DNA from: Gracilimonas sp046602855
GTDB lineage: Bacteria; Bacteroidota; Rhodothermia; Balneolales; Balneolaceae
DNA length: 64,000 nucleotides
Direction of reading: 5' to 3'
NCBI RefSeq assembly: GCF_046602855.1
Contig: NZ_JBKINJ010000001.1
Coordinates: forward strand, 248,001 to 312,000
In this document: one piece after another, positions 36,810 to 45,009 of the stretch
Numbering within the stretch: the stretch's first letter is position 1
Layout: every line of letters starts with the position of its first letter
Notes under the pieces: model-generated
Databases searched by the model: none
Seen by the model: only the letters and a program-made list of their open reading frames with translations
What the model was told of the DNA's origin: nothing
Position numbers and translations under genes: made by a program

Positions 36810-37903
36810 TGGTTATGAAGATGAATAAACTACATATTTCGGTTAGCTTGCTCATTATACTTTTTATAAGCTTTGGCTCATTCGAGTCTCTGCACGCATT
36901 TCAGCAGACGGATACAACAGCTATAGCAGATTCTGTGAAACAACTGGGCCAGAAAGACGAACTTTCATTATCTCAGAAGGTAGACTCCTTAGTAGAGGAC
37001 AAGATCACGCGCCTCGATTCCCTTGCCAGGGTTTTACAACAAAATATTGAAAATGTTACCGAAGCTGACACCACTACAGTGGCAACGGATGATAGTGAAC
37101 AGGCCATTGCACAGCTTCAGGAAGTGATCTCGTGGCGAAAAATACTATTTATCATTCTGTTTTTTATTCTGACCTATTATTTTACCTCATTCCTGAGTGC
37201 GATCCTGGATAATTTTTCGGAGCGAACCTCCAAGTATCGCTTGAAGATCAAACGGATGGTACCGATAGCTCGTGTACTTATCTGGACGATAGCTATCTAC
37301 ATTGCCATTGCTGGTATTATACAGCCCCCATATGCAACCATTATCACAGTTATGGCATCTGTGGGTATTGCAGTAGGCCTGGCTTCACAGGATGTACTTA
37401 AAAATCTCTTTGGTGGGATTATGCTGATCCTGGACCGGCCATTTCAGGTCGGGGATAAGATACAGTTTCAGGATTATTATGGTGAGGTATTGCAGATCGG
37501 TTTACGCTCAGCTCGAATTGTAACTCCCGGTGATTCTGTAGTCACGATCCCTAATGGTGAGTTGATCCGAACAGCGGTTTCAAACGCAAATACCGGCGCT
37601 TTGGATTGTTTGGTTGTCACTAATATTTACTTACCGGCCGATTGCCCAGTAGAAGAGGTCAAACAGATCGCGTACAAAGCGGTTATTTCATCAAGATTCG
37701 TTTTCATGAAAAAGCCGATCAGCATTATGACGGAGAATGAGATGCATCAACGGCGATTTATTCTGAAGGTAAAAGTTAAGGCGTACGTTCTGGATATCAG
37801 ATACGAGTTTCCGTTTCAAAGTGACGTAACTGAACTGATACTTACAGAACTCCAAAAAAGAAACATCCTAAAGGATGAATTGCGAATTCATTCAGAAAAT
37901 TAA
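36809..37903 (+). CDS. MscS-family mechanosensitive ion channel
   Basis: An N-terminal signal peptide is followed by a Ser/Thr/Gln-rich, probably periplasmic helical segment. Then come membrane spans and the canonical MscS pore helix and beta domain, recognisable by MASVGIAVGLASQDVLKNLF, LILDRPFQVGDKI and VTIPNGELI. About 364 residues, a medium-length MscS. It opens to release solutes on hypo-osmotic shock; gating by the upstream ATPase is inference only. The ATG at 36809 overlaps the ATPase stop; in-frame ATGs at 36815 and 36821 are alternatives. The DPP-III-like lipoprotein gene starts 18 bp downstream. Confidence 0.92.
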   Translation: MVMKMNKLHISVSLLIILFISFGSFESLHAFQQTDTTAIADSVKQLGQKDELSLSQKVDSLVEDKITRLDSLARVLQQNIENVTEADTTTVATDDSEQAIAQLQEVISWRKILFIILFFILTYYFTSFLSAILDNFSERTSKYRLKIKRMVPIARVLIWTIAIYIAIAGIIQPPYATIITVMASVGIAVGLASQDVLKNLFGGIMLILDRPFQVGDKIQFQDYYGEVLQIGLRSARIVTPGDSVVTIPNGELIRTAVSNANTGALDCLVVTNIYLPADCPVEEVKQIAYKAVISSRFVFMKKPISIMTENEMHQRRFILKVKVKAYVLDIRYEFPFQSDVTELILTELQKRNILKDELRIHSEN

Positions 37904-37921
37904 TCTACAATCTACGTTAAA

Positions 37922-39556
37922 ATGACAAAGCTAGTAACACTCCCGATCGCAGTTATAATCGTAATGGTATTATCGGGATGCATCACACAAAAAGCCGATG
38001 CCTCCATGGATATTGATGACAGACTTGCGCAGTATACTGAATTTACCTTAGAGGCTGACTTGTCTGAGCTGACGGATAATCAAAAGCAGATTCTCCCACT
38101 GCTTATTGAAGCCGCAAAAGAAATGGAGAAAGTATTTTGGCTGCAAGCTTATGGCGATAAAGAGGAATTGCTATCCGGTCTTGGTGAGAAAGAACGTCGA
38201 TTTGCTCAGATCAATTACGGTCCATGGGATCGATTGAATGGCAATGAACCGTTTATTCCGGGTGTTGGAAGTAAACCGGCAGGTGCTAATTTCTATCCTG
38301 ATGATATGCTTACGGCGGAGTTTGAAGCATGGGATTCGGAAACTAAAGATGATCTTTACACTTTGGTACGCCGGGATGGTGATGGAAATCTGGTAACTAT
38401 TCCTTATTTCCAGGCTTTTGCGGCAGAACATGAAAGAGCAGCTGAGTTACTGAAACAGGCCGCCGAACTTGCAGAAGATGCCGGATTTAAAAATTATCTT
38501 GAACTGAGAGCAGAAGCACTTCTTAATGATGAATATCAAGAAAGTGATCTGGCCTGGATGGATATGAAAGATAATACCATCGAACTGGTTATCGGCCCTA
38601 TTGAAACCTATGAAGATCAGCTTTTTGGTTACAAAGCGGCTCACGAGGCATTTGTACTTATCAAAGACAAAGCCTGGAGTGATCGGCTTTCTAAATATGC
38701 TGCTGTTCTACCGGAACTGCAGCGAGGACTTCCGGTTCCTGAGGACTATAAGTCAGAGACCCCGGGAAGTGATTCAGATCTGAATGCCTATGATGCCATC
38801 TATTATGCCGGTGATGCCAATGCAGGTTCAAAGACCATCGCCATCAATTTACCTAATGATGAAGAAGTTCAGTTGGCTAAGGGGACACGCCGCTTGCAAC
38901 TAAAGAATTCAATGCGGGCAAAGTATGATAAGATCCTTATCCCGATATCTGAGGTATTGATCGCGGAAGATCAAAGGCAGTATATTAGCTTTGATGCTTT
39001 TTTTGGTAATACCATGTTCCATGAAGTGGCTCATGGTTTGGGTATCAAGAATACCGTTGATGGAAGTGGAACTGTGCGTGAAGCTCTGCGAAACCATGCA
39101 TCTGCCCTTGAAGAGGGTAAAGCAGATGTACTCGGACTTTATATGGTTGATGCCCTTCGGGAAAAAGGCATGATCGAGGACGGGAGTGCTGAAGAAGATT
39201 ATGTAACATTTTTGGCCAGTATTTTTCGATCTATCAGGTTTGGATCATCAAGTGCGCATGGCCGTGCAAATCTCATTCGATTCAATTACTTCCAGGAAAT
39301 GGGAGCGTTCGATTTTGATGAGGAAACAGAAACCTACCGCATAAATTTTGATAGGGTTGATGAAGCTGTGGCTTCTTTGTCAGAGAAGATCCTGACACTT
39401 CAGGGAGATGGTGACTACAATGCAGTAGATAATTTCGTTAAAAAGTATGCGGTTGAAACCGAGCGGCTTAGATCATCTTTGCAAAAATTATCAGAACAGA
39501 ATATTCCGGTAGATATCACCTTTGAACAGGGACCGGATGTATTGAGTTTAAACTAA
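37922..39556 (+). CDS. Lipoprotein of the dipeptidyl-peptidase III (M49-like) family
   Basis: The signal peptide ends in the lipobox LSGC (C20), so the protein is lipid-anchored in the envelope. The zinc site is FHEVAHGLG (H367, E368, H371) followed 25 residues later by LEEGKADVLGLYMV (E397/E398), the order found in DPP-III relatives, though DPP III proper has HExxxH. Known members hydrolyse dipeptides from peptide N-termini; activity here is inferred. At 544 residues it covers the catalytic region without a Nudix fusion. It is the third gene of the ATPase-MscS cluster, and a terminator lies about 20 bp after it. Confidence 0.84.
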   Translation: MTKLVTLPIAVIIVMVLSGCITQKADASMDIDDRLAQYTEFTLEADLSELTDNQKQILPLLIEAAKEMEKVFWLQAYGDKEELLSGLGEKERRFAQINYGPWDRLNGNEPFIPGVGSKPAGANFYPDDMLTAEFEAWDSETKDDLYTLVRRDGDGNLVTIPYFQAFAAEHERAAELLKQAAELAEDAGFKNYLELRAEALLNDEYQESDLAWMDMKDNTIELVIGPIETYEDQLFGYKAAHEAFVLIKDKAWSDRLSKYAAVLPELQRGLPVPEDYKSETPGSDSDLNAYDAIYYAGDANAGSKTIAINLPNDEEVQLAKGTRRLQLKNSMRAKYDKILIPISEVLIAEDQRQYISFDAFFGNTMFHEVAHGLGIKNTVDGSGTVREALRNHASALEEGKADVLGLYMVDALREKGMIEDGSAEEDYVTFLASIFRSIRFGSSSAHGRANLIRFNYFQEMGAFDFDEETETYRINFDRVDEAVASLSEKILTLQGDGDYNAVDNFVKKYAVETERLRSSLQKLSEQNIPVDITFEQGPDVLSLN

Positions 39557-39576
39557 CATATCTCACTAAAATAATT

Positions 39577-39607
39577 CCCGTTCGGTAAAATTTCTGGACG
39601 GGTTTTT
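39577..39607 (+). terminator. Intrinsic terminator after the DPP-III-like gene
   Basis: CCCGTTC (39577-39583) pairs with GGACGGG (39596-39602), including one G-T wobble, across a 12-nt loop, followed by TTTTT. It closes the ATPase-MscS-peptidase cluster. The rest of the gap up to 39826 is AT-rich and holds the redoxin promoter, which I cannot define. Confidence 0.75.
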
Positions 39608-39826
39608 GCTTCAAAATAACTTCATGAATTAATGGTATGATGGGTGGTAAAAATATTAAACCATCTGCCATTTACGAATTAAGATAACCCGTATCTTGTT
39701 AGTGAGTATAAATGTGAAGGTCTAAAATTATATCAAATATAATTTTGTCTCTATCATTCAATATCTTTGCATTGGTATTGATGTTTTTGAAGTTATAATC
39801 ATTACACAGCAAAATTCAGTAATACA

Positions 39827-40396
39827 ATGTCTGCTACGCCATCAACCATGCTGGAACTTGGAACTAAGGCTCCTGATTTTAATCTTGAGAGTGTAAACGG
39901 AGGGGATTTATCGCTTACTTACACAAATCAAAGTAAAGGGTTTGTGATCATGTTTATCTGTAACCACTGTCCTTATGTATTACATATTGAAGATGAGCTT
40001 GTAAATGTAGCTAACGAATATATTTCAAAAGGAGTTGGGTTTATAGCCATCAGTTCCAATGATGTGGAAAAATATCCACAGGATTCTCCCGAGAAAATGG
40101 CAGAAAAAGGCTATCCGTTTCCTTACCTGTACGATGAGACGCAGGAAGTCGCTAAAAAATATAAGGCAGCATGCACTCCTGATTTCTTTGTGTTTGATGA
40201 AAATAAAAAATTGGTCTATCGTGGACAGTTTGATGACAGCCGGCCTAAGAATGATAAACCTATAACAGGCAAGGATCTGCGTAATGCACTGGAAGCTGTA
40301 TTAAAAGGGTGGAAGATACCCGAAGAGGAGCAAATCCCAAGTATAGGGTGTAACATAAAATGGAAACCGGGTAATGAACCCGAATATTTTGGTTAA
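39827..40396 (+). CDS. Thioredoxin-fold redoxin (AhpC/TSA-like)
   Basis: A 189-residue thioredoxin-like protein with the active-site CNHCPYVLHIEDE (CxxC), the TPDFFVFDENKKLVYRGQFDD segment and a C-terminal SIGCNIKWKPGNEPE tail typical of a bacterial redoxin family annotated as thioredoxin/peroxiredoxin-like. No signal peptide is seen, so it is cytoplasmic. A thiol-based oxidoreductase role is supported; the target is unknown. pdxH starts 6 bp after its stop. Confidence 0.9.
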   Translation: MSATPSTMLELGTKAPDFNLESVNGGDLSLTYTNQSKGFVIMFICNHCPYVLHIEDELVNVANEYISKGVGFIAISSNDVEKYPQDSPEKMAEKGYPFPYLYDETQEVAKKYKAACTPDFFVFDENKKLVYRGQFDDSRPKNDKPITGKDLRNALEAVLKGWKIPEEEQIPSIGCNIKWKPGNEPEYFG

Positions 40397-40402
40397 TAAA
40401 GA

Positions 40403-41047
40403 ATGAACAAAGAAAAGCTTCAAAAGCTAAGAGAAGACTATAGCAAGCATTCACTTGATGAGTCTGAAGTAAGTGCGGATCCCATCATGCAATTTGAATC
40501 CTGGATGATGGAAGCCATGAAGGCAGAGGTTCCTGAACCGAATGCTATGACCCTTTCAACAGTAGATGCAGGAAATAAGCCACATTCCAGAGTTGTACTT
40601 TTAAAAGGAGTAGAAGAGGGGGAGTTCGTTTTTTACACCAACCACCAAAGTGATAAGGGTGATGAACTGGAACAGAATCCGAACGTTGCATTATGCTTCC
40701 TATGGTTGGAGTTGGAACGACAAGTTCGTATAGAGGGAACGGCTGAAAAGCTTTCTCAAGAAGAAAGTGAGGATTACTTTAGAATCCGGCCGTATCAAAG
40801 TCAGATCGGTGCATTAGCTTCAAATCAAAGTTCAGTTGTGCCAAACAGAGAATTTCTTGAAAAGCGATTTCAAGAGCTTAAAGAAAAATATCCGGAAGGA
40901 GATGTGCCAAAACCGGAATCCTGGGGAGGATACAAGATCAAGCCTCAAGTCCTTGAATTTTGGCAGGGCAGGAGAAGCCGACTTCATGACCGCATCAAAT
41001 TTGAAAAGGTTGGGGATAAGTGGGATATCAAACGATTATCCCCTTAA
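40403..41047 (+). CDS. pdxH: Pyridoxamine 5'-phosphate oxidase
   Basis: FMN-dependent oxidation of PNP/PMP to PLP. The family pattern includes NAMTLSTVDAGNKPHSRVVL, VFYTNHQSDKG and QSQIGALASNQSSVV, and the C-terminal signature WGGYKIKPQVLEFWQGR and RLHDRIKF. 214 residues is standard. It is probably co-transcribed with the redoxin gene. PLP made here would serve the several PLP enzymes in this region. Confidence 0.96.
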   Translation: MNKEKLQKLREDYSKHSLDESEVSADPIMQFESWMMEAMKAEVPEPNAMTLSTVDAGNKPHSRVVLLKGVEEGEFVFYTNHQSDKGDELEQNPNVALCFLWLELERQVRIEGTAEKLSQEESEDYFRIRPYQSQIGALASNQSSVVPNREFLEKRFQELKEKYPEGDVPKPESWGGYKIKPQVLEFWQGRRSRLHDRIKFEKVGDKWDIKRLSP

Positions 41048-41087
41048 TTTAGAAATCGATCTAATTCTAATCTAACCGTTCTAAATT
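41046..41087. repeat. Intergenic palindrome between pdxH and trmB
   Basis: AATTTAGAA at 41046-41054 is perfectly complementary to TTCTAAATT at 41079-41087. The 24-nt loop between them contains further TCTAA words. It overlaps the end of pdxH and ends five bases before trmB, with no T-run. Confidence 0.5.
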
Positions 41088-41091
41088 ACCT

Positions 41092-41745
41092 ATGCCTAAG
41101 ATCAAAGAGCAACGGATGGAAGAGTTGCCAAAGCTGAATAATACGTTAGTTTACACTGAGTTCAGTAAAGAAAATCCGCCACCAAGGGGTAAATGGAATA
41201 CCGAAGTTTTTGATAAGGAACAGCCTATCGTATTGGAATTGGCTTGTGGCAAGGGTGAGTATTCTATTGGTTTAGCCGAAATAGAGCCGGATAAAAATTA
41301 TGTAGGTGTTGATGTAAAGGGAAACCGTCTTTGGGTTGGTGCCAAGGAGGCTTTGGAAAAGGGGCTTGAAAATGTCAGATACTTTCGTAGTTATATAGAT
41401 CATCTGGATCTTTACTTTGGAGAAAACGAGGTAGACGAAGCATGGATCGTATTTTCAGATCCCTATCTCAAGAAAAAGAGGAAAAGACTTACCCACCCGA
41501 AATTTCTTAAATTATATAGAAAAGTCATGAAGCCCGGTTCTGTCATTCACCTTAAAACTGACAGTGACGTGCTTTATGAATACACCAAAGAGATCATACA
41601 GAAAGAGGATCTTGAGCTTATCACAGACGAACCTGATGTCCATAAAAATCTTCCGGAAGATCCGAAGTTATCCATTAGAACCTATTACGAGAATATACAT
41701 ATCGAAAATGGGAAGACCATCAAATACCTTTCGTTCAAACTTTGA
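41092..41745 (+). CDS. trmB: tRNA (guanine-N7-)-methyltransferase TrmB
   Basis: Methylates G46 of tRNAs at N7. The SAM motif is VLELACGKGEYSIGLAE, followed by NYVGVDVKGNRLW, and the catalytic region VFSDPYLKKKRKRLTHPKFL, close to the family pattern PDPWPKKRHxKRR. The C-terminus has the HLKTDSDVLYEY segment. 217 residues is normal. It follows pdxH by 44 bp, with a palindrome between. Confidence 0.93.
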   Translation: MPKIKEQRMEELPKLNNTLVYTEFSKENPPPRGKWNTEVFDKEQPIVLELACGKGEYSIGLAEIEPDKNYVGVDVKGNRLWVGAKEALEKGLENVRYFRSYIDHLDLYFGENEVDEAWIVFSDPYLKKKRKRLTHPKFLKLYRKVMKPGSVIHLKTDSDVLYEYTKEIIQKEDLELITDEPDVHKNLPEDPKLSIRTYYENIHIENGKTIKYLSFKL

Positions 41746-41831
41746 AGGATCTTGCAAAAGGTTATTAGATCTCTAAATATATAATTTTGAGCTACTCTTG
41801 ATTTTCGCTTTGGATTGGTTAAATTAGATTA

Positions 41832-41846
41832 GTTAACACTGTTAAC
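41832..41846. promoter_or_regulatory. Palindromic operator candidate upstream of tetR
   Basis: GTTAAC (41832-41837), a 3-nt spacer and GTTAAC (41841-41846) form a perfect 15-bp dyad 12 bp before the tetR start codon; partial symmetry (TTA/TAA) extends outward. TetR proteins commonly bind such sites to repress their own transcript, which here would include fadE. Confidence 0.6.
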
Positions 41847-41858
41847 CTAAATAAGTTA

Positions 41859-42458
41859 ATGAGCGAAGAAAATCCGCTGCGAGATCAAATATTAGATATC
41901 AGTCGTTCTATGCTATTTAAGGACGGCTATAAGTCATTATCCATGCGAAAGATCGCTAAACGTGCTGGAGTGTCGGCCACAAGTATTTATCTCTATTTCG
42001 AGAATAAGGACCATCTGTTGCACACTCTGATAGAAGAATCAGTGGAAGACCTTAGCCGATACATTGAGGACAAAGCCCTGCCATCCGGCAGCTGTATCGA
42101 TCGTTTTAAGACCATCATAAATGGCTATGTTGAATTTGGTTTAAAATTTCCTGAAAAATATGAGATCATTTATAAAGTGGGACCCAATTCAATGGCACGA
42201 TACCCTAAGGAGAAATTCCGCAAAGCAAGACGGGCTTATGAATTGTTGGTTAAAACTATCGAAGAAAGCGTAGAGAAAGGTCAGATGGATGTTGACGAAC
42301 CTCTGGTGGCTGCATATTCAATATGGGCTCAATTGCACGGCATCGTATCAGTGGTATTGAATGGCCGCTTAGACAGTCGCATAAACAAAGAAAAATTTAT
42401 TGAAGACTCGATCGAACACGTGATACAGGGATTTTTGGTCCGTGCTGCGGTCACTTAA
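41859..42458 (+). CDS. TetR/AcrR-family transcriptional regulator
   Basis: N-terminal TetR helix-turn-helix: MRKIAKRAGVSATSIYLYFENKDHLLHTLIEE is characteristic (about residues 28-59). The remaining 140 residues form the helical ligand-binding domain. 199 residues is typical. It starts 12 bp after a GTTAAC dyad and is followed after 14 bp by an acyl-CoA dehydrogenase gene. The most economical reading is an autoregulated repressor of fatty-acid degradation that responds to acyl-CoA; the ligand is inferred. Confidence 0.92.
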   Translation: MSEENPLRDQILDISRSMLFKDGYKSLSMRKIAKRAGVSATSIYLYFENKDHLLHTLIEESVEDLSRYIEDKALPSGSCIDRFKTIINGYVEFGLKFPEKYEIIYKVGPNSMARYPKEKFRKARRAYELLVKTIEESVEKGQMDVDEPLVAAYSIWAQLHGIVSVVLNGRLDSRINKEKFIEDSIEHVIQGFLVRAAVT

Positions 42459-42472
42459 AAAAGGAGAAAGAA

Positions 42473-44956
42473 ATGGATGCTATTACTGAATTATTAGGTT
42501 TTTTCACAGAAGTGCCCTTATGGGCTTCGATAAGTTCAACGGTATTGATCTTCCTGGTGCTGGGTTTTACGGGTGCACCGTTATGGCTGTGGGCCATTGC
42601 CGGATACGCAGGCTTGGCAGGTTTAAATGCCCCTGCATGGCTGTTCATAACCTACACAGTGCTTGTCGTGGTATTCAATGTGAAAGCACTTCGAAGATTG
42701 GTGTTAAGTGGTCCGCTCATGAAACTGCTGGATGCCATAAACTTTTTACCAAAGATCTCAGAAACTGAACAAACAGCTATTGAAGCCGGTAATGTTTGGG
42801 TTGAAGGCGAGCTTTTTTCCGGTAAGCCTAATATGAAACGTATTCTGGATGAAGATTATCCAGAGCTAACCGAAGAGGAGCAGGCATATATGGATGGACC
42901 TGTTGAGCAGCTTTGTGAAATGGTTACCGATTGGGACGTTATGGTTCGCAAAGGATTTACGGATGAGGTTTGGGAGTTTATGCGAAAAGAGAAATTTTTT
43001 GGACTCATCGTCCCTAAAAAATATGGTGGTCTTGAATTTTCAGCTACCGCTCATAGTGCCATTGTAGCTAAATTGGCCTCAAGATGCGGCCCCCTGGCAA
43101 CAACCGTCATGGTTCCAAATTCCTTAGGTCCGGCAGAGCTGCTTTTACATTATGGGACCGAGGAGCAAAAAGATCACTACCTGCCACGCTTGGCAACCGG
43201 GGAAGAAATGCCCTGCTTTGGTCTTACTGAGGCAAATGCAGGTTCTGATGCTGGAAGTATGCGATCAGAAGGTGTTATATTTAAGGGAGAGGATGGCAAT
43301 CTCTATCTCCGGATGAATTTTGAGAAGAGATATATTACCCTTGCCGCCATATCAACTGTGATCGGCCTTGCCTTTAATCTGAAAGATCCTGATCACCTGA
43401 TCGGAGATGAAGAAAACAGAGGTATTACGTGTGCGCTGATCCCTTCTGATACTGAAGGTGTTGAACTTGGCAGAAGGCACGATCCGCTGGGTATCCCATT
43501 CTATAACTGCCCGATCGATGGAAAAGATGTCGTTATACCGGTTGATTCTATTATCGGTGGAGTAGATGGGGCCGGTAATGGCTGGAGAATGTTGATGGAA
43601 TCACTGGCTGTAGGGCGTGGTATTTCACTTCCGGCTCAAAGTGCTGGTGGATCCAAAGTAGCGACAAGAGCCATCGGGGCTTATGCAGCCATTCGAAAAC
43701 AATTCGGACTCAATATTGGTAAATTTGAGGGCGTTGAAGAACCTATGGCTAGAATTGGAGGCTACACTTATATGCTTGAAGCTGCAAGGCGCTATACTAC
43801 CGGGGGACTCGACAGAGGCCAAAAGCCGGCGGTTGTCACAGCTATTGCTAAATATAATTTTACTGAACTTGGAAGAGAGATCGCAAACGATGCAATGGAT
43901 ATTGTTGGAGGGGCAGGAATTTCCAGAGGTCCTCGTAACATATTTGCAAGCACGTATACAGCTCTTCCAATTGCCATTACGGTAGAGGGCGCCAATATAC
44001 TTACGAGAACCCTTATGATATTCGGTCAAGGTGCTATAAGATGTCACCCTTACGCCTATAATGAGATCGATGCCTTAATGAATATGGACGTTAAAAAATT
44101 TGACGATAACTTCTGGAAGCATATTGCTCATGTGATAACAAACATGTTCAGATCTGTATTACTCAGTATAACGAGAGGAAAGCTTGCCGGTTCACCCGTT
44201 AGCGGCCCGGCTTCAAAATATGTTAAGAAGCTATCATGGGCATCCGCTTCTTTTGCTTTCTTTACAGATCTTGCGTTGGGTTCATATGGAGGGGCCCTTA
44301 AAATGAAAGAGAAGATCGCCGGTCGCTACGCAGATATTCTCAGTTACCTTTATCTGGCATCCGCGACGCTGAAACGATTTGAAGCTGAAGGCAGAAGAGA
44401 AGCTGACAGAGCTTACTTTGAGTGGGCAATGGAGTACAGTTTCTTTAAGATACAGCAGGCTTTTGAAGGTATTTTGAGAGAGATCAAAGTTCCTGGTCTA
44501 AGCTGGTTATTCCGAATAGTTGGAGTTTGGGGGCGTTTGAACACAATCGGAACTTATCCTTCAGATAAATTGGGACACAAAGTAGCGCAAGCCATGCAAG
44601 TAAGAGGTGAAGATCGTGATCATATTACAAGAGGAATGTTCTTGCCCAAAGATAATGAATCAGCACTGGGCCGATATGAATATACGATGCGGCTTAATGA
44701 AGAAGCATGGCCTGTCTTTAAAAAGCTTTATAAAGCTATCAAAGCAAAAGAGTTGCCTAAAGAGCCTTATCTTGAAATAGCAGACTTAGCTGCAAAAAAA
44801 GGAGTTATCACCGAGGATGAAGCTGAATTGGTTAAGAAAACTGAGATCGCCAGAAATGATGCTATTCAGGTGGATGAATTCACACTGGAAGAATACCTTA
44901 ATGAAACACCTACCAGGCCGGCAGGTGAAGGGAAAAAGTCTGAAATAGTATCGTAA
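42473..44956 (+). CDS. fadE: FadE-type acyl-CoA dehydrogenase
   Basis: First step of fatty-acid beta-oxidation. The large membrane-associated form has an N-terminal hydrophobic region (about 15-80, including ALRRLVLSGPLMKLL). A canonical acyl-CoA dehydrogenase core follows with CFGLTEANAGSDAGSM, and a C-terminal DUF1974 extension (from about 560). 827 residues matches FadE of proteobacterial type. A strong AAAGGAGA ribosome-binding site precedes the ATG. It is the second gene of the tetR-fadE unit and is closed by a bidirectional terminator. Confidence 0.95.
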   Translation: MDAITELLGFFTEVPLWASISSTVLIFLVLGFTGAPLWLWAIAGYAGLAGLNAPAWLFITYTVLVVVFNVKALRRLVLSGPLMKLLDAINFLPKISETEQTAIEAGNVWVEGELFSGKPNMKRILDEDYPELTEEEQAYMDGPVEQLCEMVTDWDVMVRKGFTDEVWEFMRKEKFFGLIVPKKYGGLEFSATAHSAIVAKLASRCGPLATTVMVPNSLGPAELLLHYGTEEQKDHYLPRLATGEEMPCFGLTEANAGSDAGSMRSEGVIFKGEDGNLYLRMNFEKRYITLAAISTVIGLAFNLKDPDHLIGDEENRGITCALIPSDTEGVELGRRHDPLGIPFYNCPIDGKDVVIPVDSIIGGVDGAGNGWRMLMESLAVGRGISLPAQSAGGSKVATRAIGAYAAIRKQFGLNIGKFEGVEEPMARIGGYTYMLEAARRYTTGGLDRGQKPAVVTAIAKYNFTELGREIANDAMDIVGGAGISRGPRNIFASTYTALPIAITVEGANILTRTLMIFGQGAIRCHPYAYNEIDALMNMDVKKFDDNFWKHIAHVITNMFRSVLLSITRGKLAGSPVSGPASKYVKKLSWASASFAFFTDLALGSYGGALKMKEKIAGRYADILSYLYLASATLKRFEAEGRREADRAYFEWAMEYSFFKIQQAFEGILREIKVPGLSWLFRIVGVWGRLNTIGTYPSDKLGHKVAQAMQVRGEDRDHITRGMFLPKDNESALGRYEYTMRLNEEAWPVFKKLYKAIKAKELPKEPYLEIADLAAKKGVITEDEAELVKKTEIARNDAIQVDEFTLEEYLNETPTRPAGEGKKSEIVS

Positions 44957-44972
44957 TTAAGAATAATAGAAA

Positions 44973-45004
44973 AAAGGTGACCCGTTTTGGGTCCCCTTTC
45001 TTTT
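44973..45004. terminator. Bidirectional terminator between fadE and the SLBB gene
   Basis: AAAGGTGACCC (44973-44983) pairs with GGGTCCCCTTT (44989-44999) with a single T-C mismatch and a 5-nt loop. A-rich and T-rich flanks on the two sides suit both convergent transcripts. Confidence 0.82.
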
Positions 45005-45009
45005 GATGT

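Noticed and set aside
39744..39769. TTTG ... TATCTTTG resembling a Bacteroidota promoter upstream of the redoxin gene
   Set aside because: The -7-like box fits TAnnTTTG, but the spacing to the upstream TTTG is only 14 bp, too short for the usual 19-21, so I did not annotate it.
43625..44047. Minus-strand 140-codon frame inside fadE
   Set aside because: Antisense to the conserved acyl-CoA dehydrogenase core; composition is not protein-like.
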